Shown here: positions 8,952 through 16,258 of the stretch, piece after piece
Layout of the letters: every line of letters begins with the position of its first letter
Numbering within the stretch: position 1 is the stretch's first letter
Assembly (NCBI RefSeq): GCF_001592875.1
Contig: NZ_LSOF01000005.1
Coordinates: 125,912-189,911 of the forward strand
Source: Pseudomonas sp. BMS12
Lineage (GTDB): Bacteria > Pseudomonadota > Gammaproteobacteria > Pseudomonadales > Pseudomonadaceae
Length of the DNA stretch: 64,000 bases
Reading direction: 5' to 3'
Notes under the pieces: generated by a model
What the model was told of the DNA's origin: nothing
Databases searched by the model: none
The model's input: the letters and a program-made list of their open reading frames with translations, nothing else
Program-made: the position numbers and the translations under genes

Positions 8952-9081
8952 GACGGATGAAGTCCAACGCGGTTACAAGGTATGAAGCCGCGAATTGTTC
9001 TGCGCACCAGGTGAAAATTTTGTCGAAGTGCAAGCGCCTGCAAGGCCAGGAACGGAACAACAACCCAGAAGGAGTCAGCAC

Positions 9082-9432
9082 ATGCACCAGCACCACGGCA
9101 TCAACTATCTGGAAATCCCCTGTCGCGAGCTCGACGCGAGCAAGGCCTTCTTCAGCCAGGTATTCGGCTGGACCTTCACCGACTACGGCCCGGACTACAG
9201 CTGCTTTCTCGGCACCGGCATCGACGGCGGCTTCTATCGCTCGCCACTGGATTTCGAGTGCGACCGCGGCAGCCCGCTGATCGTGCTGTACAGCGCCGAC
9301 CTCAACGCCAGCCTGAATGCCGTGCGCGATGCCGGCGGGCGCATCGTTAAACCGGTGTTCGCCTTTCCAGGTGGCCGCCGCTTCCATTTCGCCGACCCCA
9401 GCGGCAACGAGTACGCGGCCTGGTCCGAATGA
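9082..9432 (+). CDS. VOC-family (glyoxalase/dioxygenase-fold) protein
   Basis: A 116-residue single-domain VOC protein. It begins MHQHHGINYLEIPCRELD, with the typical paired beta-alpha-beta units: AFFSQVFGWTFTDYG in the first half and a second unit ending GRRFHFADPSGNEYAAWSE. Such proteins are often annotated as glyoxalase or bleomycin-resistance proteins, but the substrate cannot be told from sequence. ATG 9082 follows AGAAGGAG at good spacing, which excludes the 29-residue upstream extension. It stands alone between the divergent sulfatase gene and the chemoreceptor gene. Confidence 0.85.
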   Translation: MHQHHGINYLEIPCRELDASKAFFSQVFGWTFTDYGPDYSCFLGTGIDGGFYRSPLDFECDRGSPLIVLYSADLNASLNAVRDAGGRIVKPVFAFPGGRRFHFADPSGNEYAAWSE

Positions 9433-9535
9433 CGGCCAGGCTTTCTCGCCATTGTCGCCGCCAGATCGGCCACTTGTTGCTACAAGCCCCGTTCTAGAGG
9501 AGCTGACCTTGAGCGTTTCGTCGTCAACGGATCGC

Positions 9536-9565
9536 CGCCGAGCTTTTGACTGGGTAAGCTCGGCG
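9536..9565. promoter_or_regulatory. 10-bp perfect inverted repeat upstream of the chemoreceptor gene
   Basis: CGCCGAGCTT (9536-9545) and AAGCTCGGCG (9556-9565) are separated by 10 bp. The centre-to-centre spacing of two helical turns suits a dimeric DNA-binding protein. It lies about 80 bp before the chemoreceptor ATG. No T-run follows, so a terminator for the VOC gene is less likely. The remainder of the 212-bp gap 9433-9644 shows no gene. Confidence 0.45.
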
Positions 9566-9644
9566 CAGGCCACTGGCCATCATTCGTGTCGACTACTCCA
9601 GTGCCAATAGCCAGGGCGCTGCACAAGAAACGGAACCCACCGTC

Positions 9645-11090
9645 ATGCAACAAGGCCTTCTTGCCACTTTCATGCCCCAGACCGAGCAGCACCACAGCGA
9701 CCAGTTGCTCAGTCGCATGCTCGCCTTCTTCAGCCTGTGCGGCCTGGCCATCGGCCTGTACAGCGGTATCAAGTGGGGGCGCCTGGGCAACACTGCGCTG
9801 GTGCAGGGCTCGTTCCTGCTGATCATCGGCATGCCCCTGGTCTTGCTGATCCTGCGCAATGCCTGGTTACCAGCGCGCGGCGTGGCCAACCTGTCGATGG
9901 CCCTGATCAGCAGCTACGCGATGATCCTCATCTACCACCTGGGCGGTCTGCATTCTGCGCATATCTTCTGGCCGCTGGTGGTGATCGGCTTCGCCTACCT
10001 GCTGGTGGGCGGACGCAGCGCGGCCTTCTGGGCGCTGCTGCAGCTGTGCTTCGTATTCTGGCTGATCCGCCTGGACCGCTCCGGTGCTGCCCTGCCCGCC
10101 TTCGAGCTGAGCCCACGCGACGCCATGCTCAACCAGTACTCGGGCTACCTGCTGCCGGTGCTCACCGTGTGGCTGGCGCAGTGGTACAGCTCGCGGGTAC
10201 GCCAGCAGGCGCTGGACGATGCCCAGCAACACCTGCAGGAAGCCGAGCGGGTCAACCAGGCCGCTACTGCCAGCAGCCGACAGCTGGCCGACCTGCTCGA
10301 CGAAGTGCGCCATAGCGCCAGCGACCTGCGTCAGCTCTCGCAGCAGCTGTACCGCACGCTGGACAACATGCGCCAGCGCTGCCAGGGCATCGACAGCGAT
10401 CTGCAGCAGCAGGCCGATGCCATGCACCAGCTCGACCTGGCGGTACATGAGGTGCTCGACAGCCTGGCGCAGAGCACCGCACACATGCAGCAGCTGAGCC
10501 AGGACACCCAGCACAGCAGCGGCCAGGTCAACGCCTGCGCCACCCGCATGCAACAGGCCCAGAGCAGCATGCAGGCGATCCAGGCGAGCAACCTGCGCAT
10601 AGCCGAATCCATGCAGATGATCAGCGCCATCGCCCAGCAGACCAACCTGCTGGCGCTCAACGCGGCTATCGAGGCGGCCCGCGCCGGCCAGCACGGACGC
10701 GGTTTCGCCGTGGTCGCCGATGAAGTACGCAACCTGTCGCAGCGCAGCAACCAGACCGCCGACACGGTGCAGAACGTACTCGGCCAATCCGAACAGATCG
10801 TCAATACCGGTGCCGAGCAGGTCAGCGACGTGGGCGAAGCCCTGGCCGAGAACGCCGCCCTGACGGCCAACCTGTCCGGCGCCATCCTCGAACACAGCCA
10901 GGCCCTCGATCAGGCCCATCGCCAACTGGCCCAGGTACGTGAACACAGCGGCGCGCAACGCGAGGCCAGCCAACGTCAGCGCGTGGCCAGCGCCGAACTG
11001 CTCAGTGCACAGGAGTCGCTGGTGGATCTGGGCGAGCGCCTGGAGCAACTGTCGCAGCAGTTGCACCAGCGGGTGGCCTCACAGCAGTAA
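9645..11090 (+). CDS. Methyl-accepting chemotaxis protein with six-helix membrane domain
   Basis: A 481-residue chemoreceptor-like protein. The N-terminal 180 residues hold about six membrane helices (near 20-42, 50-70, 77-97, 98-117, 121-137 and 158-177) with no periplasmic ligand domain. A long Gln-rich coiled coil follows, then the conserved signalling tip ([20 protein letters not shown], continuing [15 protein letters not shown]), which couples to CheA and CheW. No HAMP domain is evident. This architecture suggests sensing within or at the membrane, for example of membrane state or a hydrophobic or intracellular cue. ATG 9645 has a weak GGAAC upstream; a second in-frame ATG is at 9672. 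Confidence 0.88.
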   Translation: MQQGLLATFMPQTEQHHSDQLLSRMLAFFSLCGLAIGLYSGIKWGRLGNTALVQGSFLLIIGMPLVLLILRNAWLPARGVANLSMALISSYAMILIYHLGGLHSAHIFWPLVVIGFAYLLVGGRSAAFWALLQLCFVFWLIRLDRSGAALPAFELSPRDAMLNQYSGYLLPVLTVWLAQWYSSRVRQQALDDAQQHLQEAERVNQAATASSRQLADLLDEVRHSASDLRQLSQQLYRTLDNMRQRCQGIDSDLQQQADAMHQLDLAVHEVLDSLAQSTAHMQQLSQDTQHSSGQVNACATRMQQAQSSMQAIQASNLRIAESMQMISAIAQQTNLLALNAAIEAARAGQHGRGFAVVADEVRNLSQRSNQTADTVQNVLGQSEQIVNTGAEQVSDVGEALAENAALTANLSGAILEHSQALDQAHRQLAQVREHSGAQREASQRQRVASAELLSAQESLVDLGERLEQLSQQLHQRVASQQ

Positions 11091-11118
11091 GGCAAACAGC
11101 GGTGGCGGGCCGCTTCGT

Positions 11119-11931
11119 TCAGGGCGGAGGCTGGCGCAGATAGCGACGAGCCAGATCCGCGCCGAGCTGCTCGCGTTGCTCGGCCACGGCGCGCCAGAGC
11201 CCCTCGGCCAACTCGGGGTGGGCGATGTAGAAGCGGTGCGAAAGTGGCAGATACCAGTCGGCATTCAGCAGTGGCTGGGGCAGAAACATCAGCTGCCCCT
11301 GCAGTTGCAGGCGCTCGATCAACCCCAGGGCAATTTCGCGCTCCAGCACATAACCATCCAGACGCCCCGCCGCTACCAGCTTGAGCGCCGCAGCCTGCCC
11401 CAAGGATTCGCTGGCCAGCACGCCGAGCTCACGCAGACGCTGACTAGTGGCATAGCCCAGCGGCGCGCCAACCCCATAACGGATACCGGTGAAACGCTCA
11501 CCGTCCCACTGCAGTGCGCCGCCTGGACGCACGATAATCGGATACTCGACGCGCCACAGACGCTGGTTCGCATCGACCGGCCTCTGCTGCTGCGGATCAC
11601 GGCCCGGATAGCGCCCCCAGCTATCGCGATCGAGCTGCCAGACGGCAATGAACAGGCCATCGCTGACACCGTTCTGCACTTCGTGCACGCAGCGTTTCCA
11701 AGGCTGCTGATGCAGATCCAGGCGCAGTTTGGTGCGGTACGCGGCCTGTTGGATCAGTTCGATGATCAACCCCGGTTGCTCCGTCGGCGCCTGCTCCGGC
11801 GGACCGGTATAGGGCGGCAAGCCACCCAGCTCATAGCAGAGCCTGAGTCGCGGCCAATTCTCCTCCGCGGCAGCGGCTGCGAAGGACAGGCTGCCCAGCA
11901 CCAGCAGAAACAACACGCGCAGGCTCGACAT
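11119..11931 (-). CDS. Periplasmic substrate-binding protein (SBP_bac_3-like)
   Basis: A 270-residue exported protein. The signal peptide is clear (MSSLRVLFLLVLGSLSFAAA, cleavage near residue 20-23). The mature part resembles family 3 amino-acid-type solute-binding proteins, with LRLCYELGGLPPYTG near the start, a GLIIELIQQAA motif and a second lobe around GVGAPLGYAT. No ABC permease or ATPase gene is adjacent, so it may be an orphan receptor rather than part of a transporter. ATG 11931 follows AAGGGAT, better than the frame start at 11964. The ligand is unknown. The gene is convergent with the chemoreceptor gene. Confidence 0.75.
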   Translation of the reverse strand: MSSLRVLFLLVLGSLSFAAAAAEENWPRLRLCYELGGLPPYTGPPEQAPTEQPGLIIELIQQAAYRTKLRLDLHQQPWKRCVHEVQNGVSDGLFIAVWQLDRDSWGRYPGRDPQQQRPVDANQRLWRVEYPIIVRPGGALQWDGERFTGIRYGVGAPLGYATSQRLRELGVLASESLGQAAALKLVAAGRLDGYVLEREIALGLIERLQLQGQLMFLPQPLLNADWYLPLSHRFYIAHPELAEGLWRAVAEQREQLGADLARRYLRQPPP

Positions 11932-12081
11932 GGCGATCCCTTCTTGAGCACCTTGCTCAAGCATGGTGGGCCAAACAGCCCTCGTCCAGAAATGCCGCGC
12001 GCTTCCTTCAGTCCACGTTGATGGTGCTCAGTCGTTGTTCACGGCGACTGGGCAGAACTCCGGGTTGCGCTGCGACAAACT

Positions 12082-12273
12082 TCAGAGTCGGACATTGCCA
12101 CGCGGCCCGGCCAGGGCCCAGATGATCAGTCCCAACACCGGCAGGAACAGGATCAGCAGCACCCAGAGGATCTTGATCCCCATGTCCGCGCCACTTTTGA
12201 TCACATTGATGATTGCCCAGATATCCAAGGCGAGGATGACCAGGCCGACAAGGCCGCTGAGGGTAGAGCCCAT
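12082..12273 (-). CDS. PLDc_N-domain small membrane protein
   Basis: A 63-residue protein of the phospholipase D-nuclease N-terminal type. It consists of two membrane helices (GLVGLVILALDIWAIINVI at about 6-25 and IKILWVLLILFLPVLGLIIW at about 33-52) and a short polar tail (AGPRGNVRL). The WVLLxLFLPVLGLIIW motif is typical of the family. ATG 12273 is preceded by AGGAGTG. Function is unknown; these proteins are often stress-associated membrane peptides. Downstream, 11932-12081 holds no gene that I can see. Confidence 0.75.
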   Translation of the reverse strand: MGSTLSGLVGLVILALDIWAIINVIKSGADMGIKILWVLLILFLPVLGLIIWALAGPRGNVRL

Positions 12274-12502
12274 GGGGAACACTCCTGTGTGATGGGACCG
12301 CACTTGTAGGATAGGAGCATTGGCCGTTCGTTCAATCACGAGGAGAAACCCTGAAAAAACGGTGGCATGCGACATATTCCTATGTTTTTACGACAACGTG
12401 TGACTCCAAGGTCAGGTTTTGACATCCATTGTTCACAGGCCACGGCAATAGGTGCTTTCGCTGGCCAGATCGCACATTGGGCACTCTTGGAGAAACAGAC
12501 CC

Positions 12503-12766
12503 ATGAACACCTCGCTCCGCGTCAACGAAGCTCTGCTTATCGCCGGCCGCGCCTTTCAACCTTTCCAGTGCGTCGCCTGGCAGCCTCAGGATGGCACCGG
12601 TTCGCTCACCCTGACCGTGATCGACCGCACCAACAAGCGCCTGGGCCAGACCCAGCTGGATATCCGCACCTACGCCGACCCGGCGCAGCTGGCCGATGTA
12701 CTGGCTCAGTCGCGCGAGCAGATCAGCCGCCAGGGCTACGCCCTCGAGCCGTGGAGCATGCCCTGA
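12503..12766 (+). CDS. Small hypothetical protein, 87 aa
   Basis: An 87-residue soluble protein that I do not recognise. It starts MNTSLRVNEALLIAGRAFQP and has an alternating beta-strand pattern (GSLTLTVIDRTNKRLGQTQL) followed by a helix (AQLADVLAQSREQISRQG). ATG 12503 follows TTGGAGA at good spacing, and a strong intrinsic terminator stands 29 bp after the stop. Both support a real monocistronic gene. The 229-bp gap upstream (12274-12502) shows no other gene and presumably carries its promoter. Confidence 0.65.
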   Translation: MNTSLRVNEALLIAGRAFQPFQCVAWQPQDGTGSLTLTVIDRTNKRLGQTQLDIRTYADPAQLADVLAQSREQISRQGYALEPWSMP

Positions 12767-12794
12767 TCCTTTTTCCCCGGCCTGCCGCCTACCG

Positions 12795-12830
12795 AACCCC
12801 CTCTGCCGCAAGGCGAGGGGGTTTTGCTTT
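12795..12830 (+). terminator. Rho-independent terminator
   Basis: AACCCCCTC (12795-12803) pairs with GAGGGGGTT (12815-12823). The loop can itself form GCC/GGC, and a T-rich tract follows. It ends the unit of the 87-residue gene and separates it from the GATase1-AraC operon. Confidence 0.9.
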
Positions 12831-12841
12831 TATGGGCCGGC

Positions 12842-12869
12842 ATTGTCCATATCTGTGGGGTTATTGTCC
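12842..12869 (+). promoter_or_regulatory. 21-bp-phased direct repeats, candidate AraC-family operator
   Basis: The heptamer ATTGTCC occurs at 12842-12848 and 12863-12869, exactly 21 bp apart, about 55-80 bp upstream of the AraC-type regulator start. AraC-family proteins commonly bind two same-orientation half-sites about two helical turns apart, so autoregulation is plausible. Confidence 0.45.
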
Positions 12870-12922
12870 TTGTTGCCAAACGGGCATGGGCGCAGACTTT
12901 CTCCAGTTCTTGGAGACTGCCC

Positions 12923-13906
12923 ATGCGAACCATTGCCTGTCTGATCTACCCCGATGTGATGAGCCTGGACGTCACCGGCCCGCTGCAGGTGTTCGCCTCG
13001 GCCAATGTCGAGTGCCAGCGCCAGGGCCGGGCAGCGGCCTATCGCCTGCAGATACTGGCGGAGCAGACCGGGCCGGTGGCCACTTCCGCCGGCTTTCAGC
13101 TGGTCGCCGAGCAGGCCTGGCGTGAGTGCGCTCCCGCAACACTGGACACCCTGCTGGTGCCCGGCGGCCTGGGCGAAACCGCCCAGTGCGCCAACCAGCC
13201 GCTACTGGACTGGCTGCGCGCTGCCGAGCCGCAGGTGCGCCGCCTCGGCTCGGTCTGCTCCGGCGCGCTGATCCTGGCCGCCGCCGGCCTGCTCGACGGC
13301 CGACGCGCCACCACCCATTGGGCCGACGTACCGGCCCTGCGCCGACATGAAGGCATCGAGGTAGAGGGCGACCGCCTGCACACCTACGACCCGGAAGGCC
13401 GCGACGGTGACGCCCATGTATTCACTTCGGCGGGAGTCACCGCCGGCATCGACCTGGCCCTGGCCCTGGTCGAGGCCGATCTCGGACGGCCGCTGGCCCT
13501 GGCCGTGGCCCGGCGCCTGGTGATGTTCCTGCGCCGCCCCGGCGGCCAGGCGCAGTTCAGCGCCCTGCTCGCCCCGGATGTCAGTCGCACGCCGCGCCTG
13601 CTCGGCCTGCTGGAGTGGATGGCGCAGAACCTGGCCGCCGATCTGTCGCTGGAAACGCTGGCCCAGCGCGCCAACCTGTCCAGCCGCAGCCTGTCACGGT
13701 TGTTCGTCCAGGAGCTGGGCATGGGCCCGGGTCGTTATGTCGAACAGCTGCGCCTGGAGGCCGCCCGCGGCCTGCTGCAGGACAGCGGCGCCTCGATCGG
13801 CACGGTGGCGCGCCTGACCGGCTTCCGCCACCCGGAAAACCTGCGCCGCACCTTTCACAAGCATCTGTCGGTAAGTCCTCAGGACTACGCCGAGCGCTTC
13901 GCCTGA
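12923..13906 (+). CDS. GATase1-like AraC-family transcriptional regulator (GlxA type)
   Basis: A 327-residue regulator with an N-terminal DJ-1/PfpI-like (class I glutamine amidotransferase-like) domain and a C-terminal AraC DNA-binding domain. The N-terminal domain (about 1-190) begins MRTIACLIYPDVMSLDVTGP and has the nucleophile-elbow-like GSVCSGALILAAAG. The two helix-turn-helix motifs are LETLAQRANLSSRSLSRLF and GTVARLTGFRHPENLRRTF. ATG 12923 follows TTGGAGA. It is the first gene of a three-gene unit with a DUF1272 protein (19-bp gap) and an MFS carrier. Relatives control amine and amino-acid catabolism genes; the inducer here is unknown. Confidence 0.88.
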   Translation: MRTIACLIYPDVMSLDVTGPLQVFASANVECQRQGRAAAYRLQILAEQTGPVATSAGFQLVAEQAWRECAPATLDTLLVPGGLGETAQCANQPLLDWLRAAEPQVRRLGSVCSGALILAAAGLLDGRRATTHWADVPALRRHEGIEVEGDRLHTYDPEGRDGDAHVFTSAGVTAGIDLALALVEADLGRPLALAVARRLVMFLRRPGGQAQFSALLAPDVSRTPRLLGLLEWMAQNLAADLSLETLAQRANLSSRSLSRLFVQELGMGPGRYVEQLRLEAARGLLQDSGASIGTVARLTGFRHPENLRRTFHKHLSVSPQDYAERFA

Positions 13907-13925
13907 CTCGCCAAGGAGAATCACC

Positions 13926-14165
13926 ATGCTGCAACTGCGCCCCGGCTGCGAATGCTGCGACCGCGACCTGCCGCCCGACTCGACGGAGGCGCTGATCTGC
14001 TCCTTCGAATGCACCTTCTGTCGCGATTGTGCGGAGCAGAAACTGCACGGCCTGTGCCCAAACTGCGGCGGTGAGCTGGTACGTCGCCCCAGCCGCCCGG
14101 ACACGGCGCTGACTCGCTATCCCGCCTCCTGCGAGCGCATCTACAAACCGGCCGGCTGCGCCTGA
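13926..14165 (+). CDS. DUF1272 zinc-ribbon-like protein
   Basis: A 79-residue cysteine-rich protein of the DUF1272 family. Its Cys pairs are CECC near residues 9-12, C26 with CTFCRDC at 30-36, and CPNCGG near 44-49, followed by a basic RRPSRP segment. The pattern predicts two structural zinc sites, but no function is assigned to the family. It has a GGAGAA Shine-Dalgarno sequence and sits between the AraC regulator and the MFS gene, with a 10-bp gap to the latter, so it is almost certainly co-transcribed. Confidence 0.85.
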   Translation: MLQLRPGCECCDRDLPPDSTEALICSFECTFCRDCAEQKLHGLCPNCGGELVRRPSRPDTALTRYPASCERIYKPAGCA

Positions 14166-14175
14166 GGAGATCATC

Positions 14176-15357
14176 ATGCTATTGCTGAACAACCCCACGC
14201 TGCTGCGCCTGTTCCTGGCCCAGGCCCTGTACTGGAGCTGCACCCTGATCGGCGTGACCCTGACTTCTCTGGTCGGCCTGCAGCTGGCGCCGCTCAATAT
14301 CCTCGCCACCTTGCCCCTCGCCCTGCTGGTACTCGGCTATCTGCTGTCCACCCAGCCGCTGTCGGCCTTCATGCAACGCCGTGGGCGCCGTGCGGGGCTG
14401 TTGCTCGGCGCCATCGCCGGCATGCTCGGCGGCCTGCTCAGCGCGCTTGGCGTGTGGCTGGCGGACTTCTGGCTGTTCTGCTTGGGTGCCCTGCCCATCG
14501 GCGTCTATCAGGCCTCTGCCATGTACTATCGCTTCGCCGCGCTGGAAGCGGTGGACGAGGCGCACAAAGGCCGCGCCACGGCCTGGGTCATCGGTGGCGG
14601 CCTGCTGGCCGCGCTGCTGGCGCCGGAACTTACCCTGTGGGCGCGCGATGCCCTGGCCACGCCCTTCGTCGGCGCCTACCTGGCCCTGGCCGCGCTCGCC
14701 GCCCTGGCCTTGCCGCTGCTCGCTGGTCTGCGCCAGGGCGCCCTGCCCGCGGCCAACGGTGGCGCACTGGCCGCCATGCGTAGCCTGCTGTCCCGTCCTG
14801 TGGTGCGAGCGGCCATCGCCACCACCGCGATTGGCCACGGCCTGATGATCCTGGTGATGAATGCCACGCCGCTAGCCATGAGCTTCTGCGGGCTGCCCCT
14901 GGAGGCCGGTGCCGAAGTGATCCGCTGGCACATGGTCGGCATGTTCCTGCCGGCCTTCGTCGCCGGGCCGCTGGTGGACCGCCTGGGCGCTCGCCGTGTG
15001 GCACTGCTCGGTATCGCCCTGCTGGTAGCCAGCGCCGCCATCGCGCTGGGAGGCCAGGCACAGGCGTACTTCCTGGTGTCGTCGCTGTTGCTCGGCATGG
15101 GCTGGAACCTGATGCTGGTCGCCGGCACCACGCTACTCGGCGAGGGCCATGCTCCGGAAGAGCGCGGACAGGCTCAGGGCCTGATGGAGCTGGGCAACGG
15201 CGCCGTGGCGACTGGCGCCTCGTTCGCCTCCGGCGCGCTGATCAGCGGCCTGGGCTGGAACCCGGTGAACCTGGCCATGCTGCCACTACTTGCAGTGGCC
15301 CTACTCGCCCTGAGCCAGAGCAGAAGGCAATTACTGCCGGCCGCAACAGGGCGCTAG
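14176..15357 (+). CDS. MFS transporter
   Basis: A 393-residue major facilitator with about twelve membrane helices. Family marks include the loop 2-3 segment around MQRRGRRAG, the equivalent loop RLGARRVALLG in the second half, and the Gly-rich helices LLLGAIAGMLGGLLSALGVW. A GAGGAG Shine-Dalgarno sequence precedes ATG 14176. As third gene of the regulator-DUF1272-MFS unit it is likely the effector, exporting or importing a compound linked to the regulator's ligand. The substrate cannot be predicted. Confidence 0.85.
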   Translation: MLLLNNPTLLRLFLAQALYWSCTLIGVTLTSLVGLQLAPLNILATLPLALLVLGYLLSTQPLSAFMQRRGRRAGLLLGAIAGMLGGLLSALGVWLADFWLFCLGALPIGVYQASAMYYRFAALEAVDEAHKGRATAWVIGGGLLAALLAPELTLWARDALATPFVGAYLALAALAALALPLLAGLRQGALPAANGGALAAMRSLLSRPVVRAAIATTAIGHGLMILVMNATPLAMSFCGLPLEAGAEVIRWHMVGMFLPAFVAGPLVDRLGARRVALLGIALLVASAAIALGGQAQAYFLVSSLLLGMGWNLMLVAGTTLLGEGHAPEERGQAQGLMELGNGAVATGASFASGALISGLGWNPVNLAMLPLLAVALLALSQSRRQLLPAATGR

Positions 15358-15373
15358 CGCTTGCATAAAGCGA

Positions 15374-15459
15374 GTGGGAGCGGCTGGGCGGCACTCTGCT
15401 TTAGCCGCGATGCAGGCAACAACTGCAGTTGCCCCTATCGCGGCTAAAGCCGCTCCCAG
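15374..15459. repeat. Pseudomonas REP-like imperfect palindrome
   Basis: GTGGGAGCGGCT at 15374-15385 and TTTAGCCGCGAT at 15400-15411 face ATCGCGGCTAAAGCCGCTCCCA at 15437-15458. Sequences of the type GTGGGAGCGGCTTTAGCCGCGA are dispersed intergenic repeats in pseudomonads. The left arm is interrupted by about 14 bp and the right arm is intact. It lies just after the MFS gene, before the shared terminator. Confidence 0.75.
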
Positions 15460-15475
15460 AAAGCACCTGTGCCAT

Positions 15476-15505
15476 ACAAAAAAGGCGCCCGAAGGCGCCT
15501 TTTTC
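15476..15505. terminator. Bidirectional rho-independent terminator
   Basis: AAAAAGGCGCC and GGCGCCTTTTT pair around CGAA. The A-run and T-run on the two sides allow it to end both the MFS operon (plus) and nfuA (minus), which converge here. Confidence 0.9.
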
Positions 15506-15521
15506 ATGGACCGCACGCAAC

Positions 15522-16106
15522 TCAGTAGTACGCGTTCTCGCGATTGCTGTGGTCGGTCACATCGCGCACGCCCTTCAGTTCGGGGATGCGCTCCAGCAGG
15601 GTCTTCTCGATGCCTTCCTTGAGCGTCAGGTCGGCCTGACCGCAACCCTGGCAGCCACCACCGAAACGCAGCACGGCGATGCCTTCGTCGACCACATCGA
15701 CCAGGGACACCTGGCCGCCATGGCTGGCCAGACCCGGATTGATCTCGGTCTGCAGGTAATAGTTGATGCGCTCGGTGACCGGGCTGTCCTCGTTGACCAT
15801 CGGCACCTTGGCATTCGGTGCCTTGATGGTCAGCTGGCCGCCCATACGGTCGGTGGCGTAGTCGACCACGGCGTCTTCCAGGAACGGCTCGCTGACGGCG
15901 TCGATCCAGGCCGTGAAGCTGGCCAGGCCCAGGGCGGTGTCTTCCGGCTTCTGCTCACCCGGCTTGCAGTAGGCGATGCAGGTTTCCGCATAGGGCGTGC
16001 CGGGCTGGGTGATGAAGACGCGAATACCAATGCCCGGCGTGCTCTGCTTGCTCAGCAGATCGGCCAGGTAATCGTGGGCGGCTTCGGTGATGGTGATGGC
16101 GCTCAT
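15522..16106 (-). CDS. nfuA: Fe-S cluster carrier NfuA
   Basis: NfuA carries and delivers [4Fe-4S] clusters to apo-enzymes, especially under oxidative or iron stress. The 194-residue product has the usual two parts: a degenerate A-type scaffold domain (about 1-100) and an Nfu domain (about 105-194) whose cluster ligands are Cys152 and Cys155 in [14 protein letters not shown] 16106 is preceded by GCGAGGAG, better than the frame start at 16121. It is monocistronic, with a shared terminator at its 3' end and a small palindrome in its promoter region (16164-16180). Confidence 0.96.
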   Translation of the reverse strand: MSAITITEAAHDYLADLLSKQSTPGIGIRVFITQPGTPYAETCIAYCKPGEQKPEDTALGLASFTAWIDAVSEPFLEDAVVDYATDRMGGQLTIKAPNAKVPMVNEDSPVTERINYYLQTEINPGLASHGGQVSLVDVVDEGIAVLRFGGGCQGCGQADLTLKEGIEKTLLERIPELKGVRDVTDHSNRENAYY

Positions 16107-16163
16107 GGCAACTCCTCGCAAACGTGACGCCAGTGTACGCCAATCGACGGGGCGGGATAAAGT

Positions 16164-16180
16164 CCTAGCATTTTAGTAGG
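16164..16180 (-). promoter_or_regulatory. Palindrome in the nfuA promoter region
   Basis: CCTA and TAGG are separated by 9 bp, just downstream of a TTGACG (minus strand, 16195-16190). The 13-bp distance between the CC and GG pairs equals that in type 2 IscR sites, but the inner bases do not fit that consensus. IscR control is only a possibility. Confidence 0.3.
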
Positions 16181-16258
16181 AATAATTCCCGTCAACCTGA
16201 CAAGCACCTCCGTTGCAGCCGTAGATCGCAGTCTCCGAGGCTGGCAGCAAAACCGGTC

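Noticed and set aside
6900..8960. 686-codon plus-strand frame over the sulfatase-like gene
   Set aside because: His/Gln/Arg/Gly-rich translation typical of an antisense shadow; the minus-strand gene has membrane helices and sulfatase motifs.
12824..12922. Longer N-terminus for the GATase1-AraC regulator
   Set aside because: The extension would start inside the preceding terminator, and ATG 12923 has a good ribosome-binding site and the family N-terminus.
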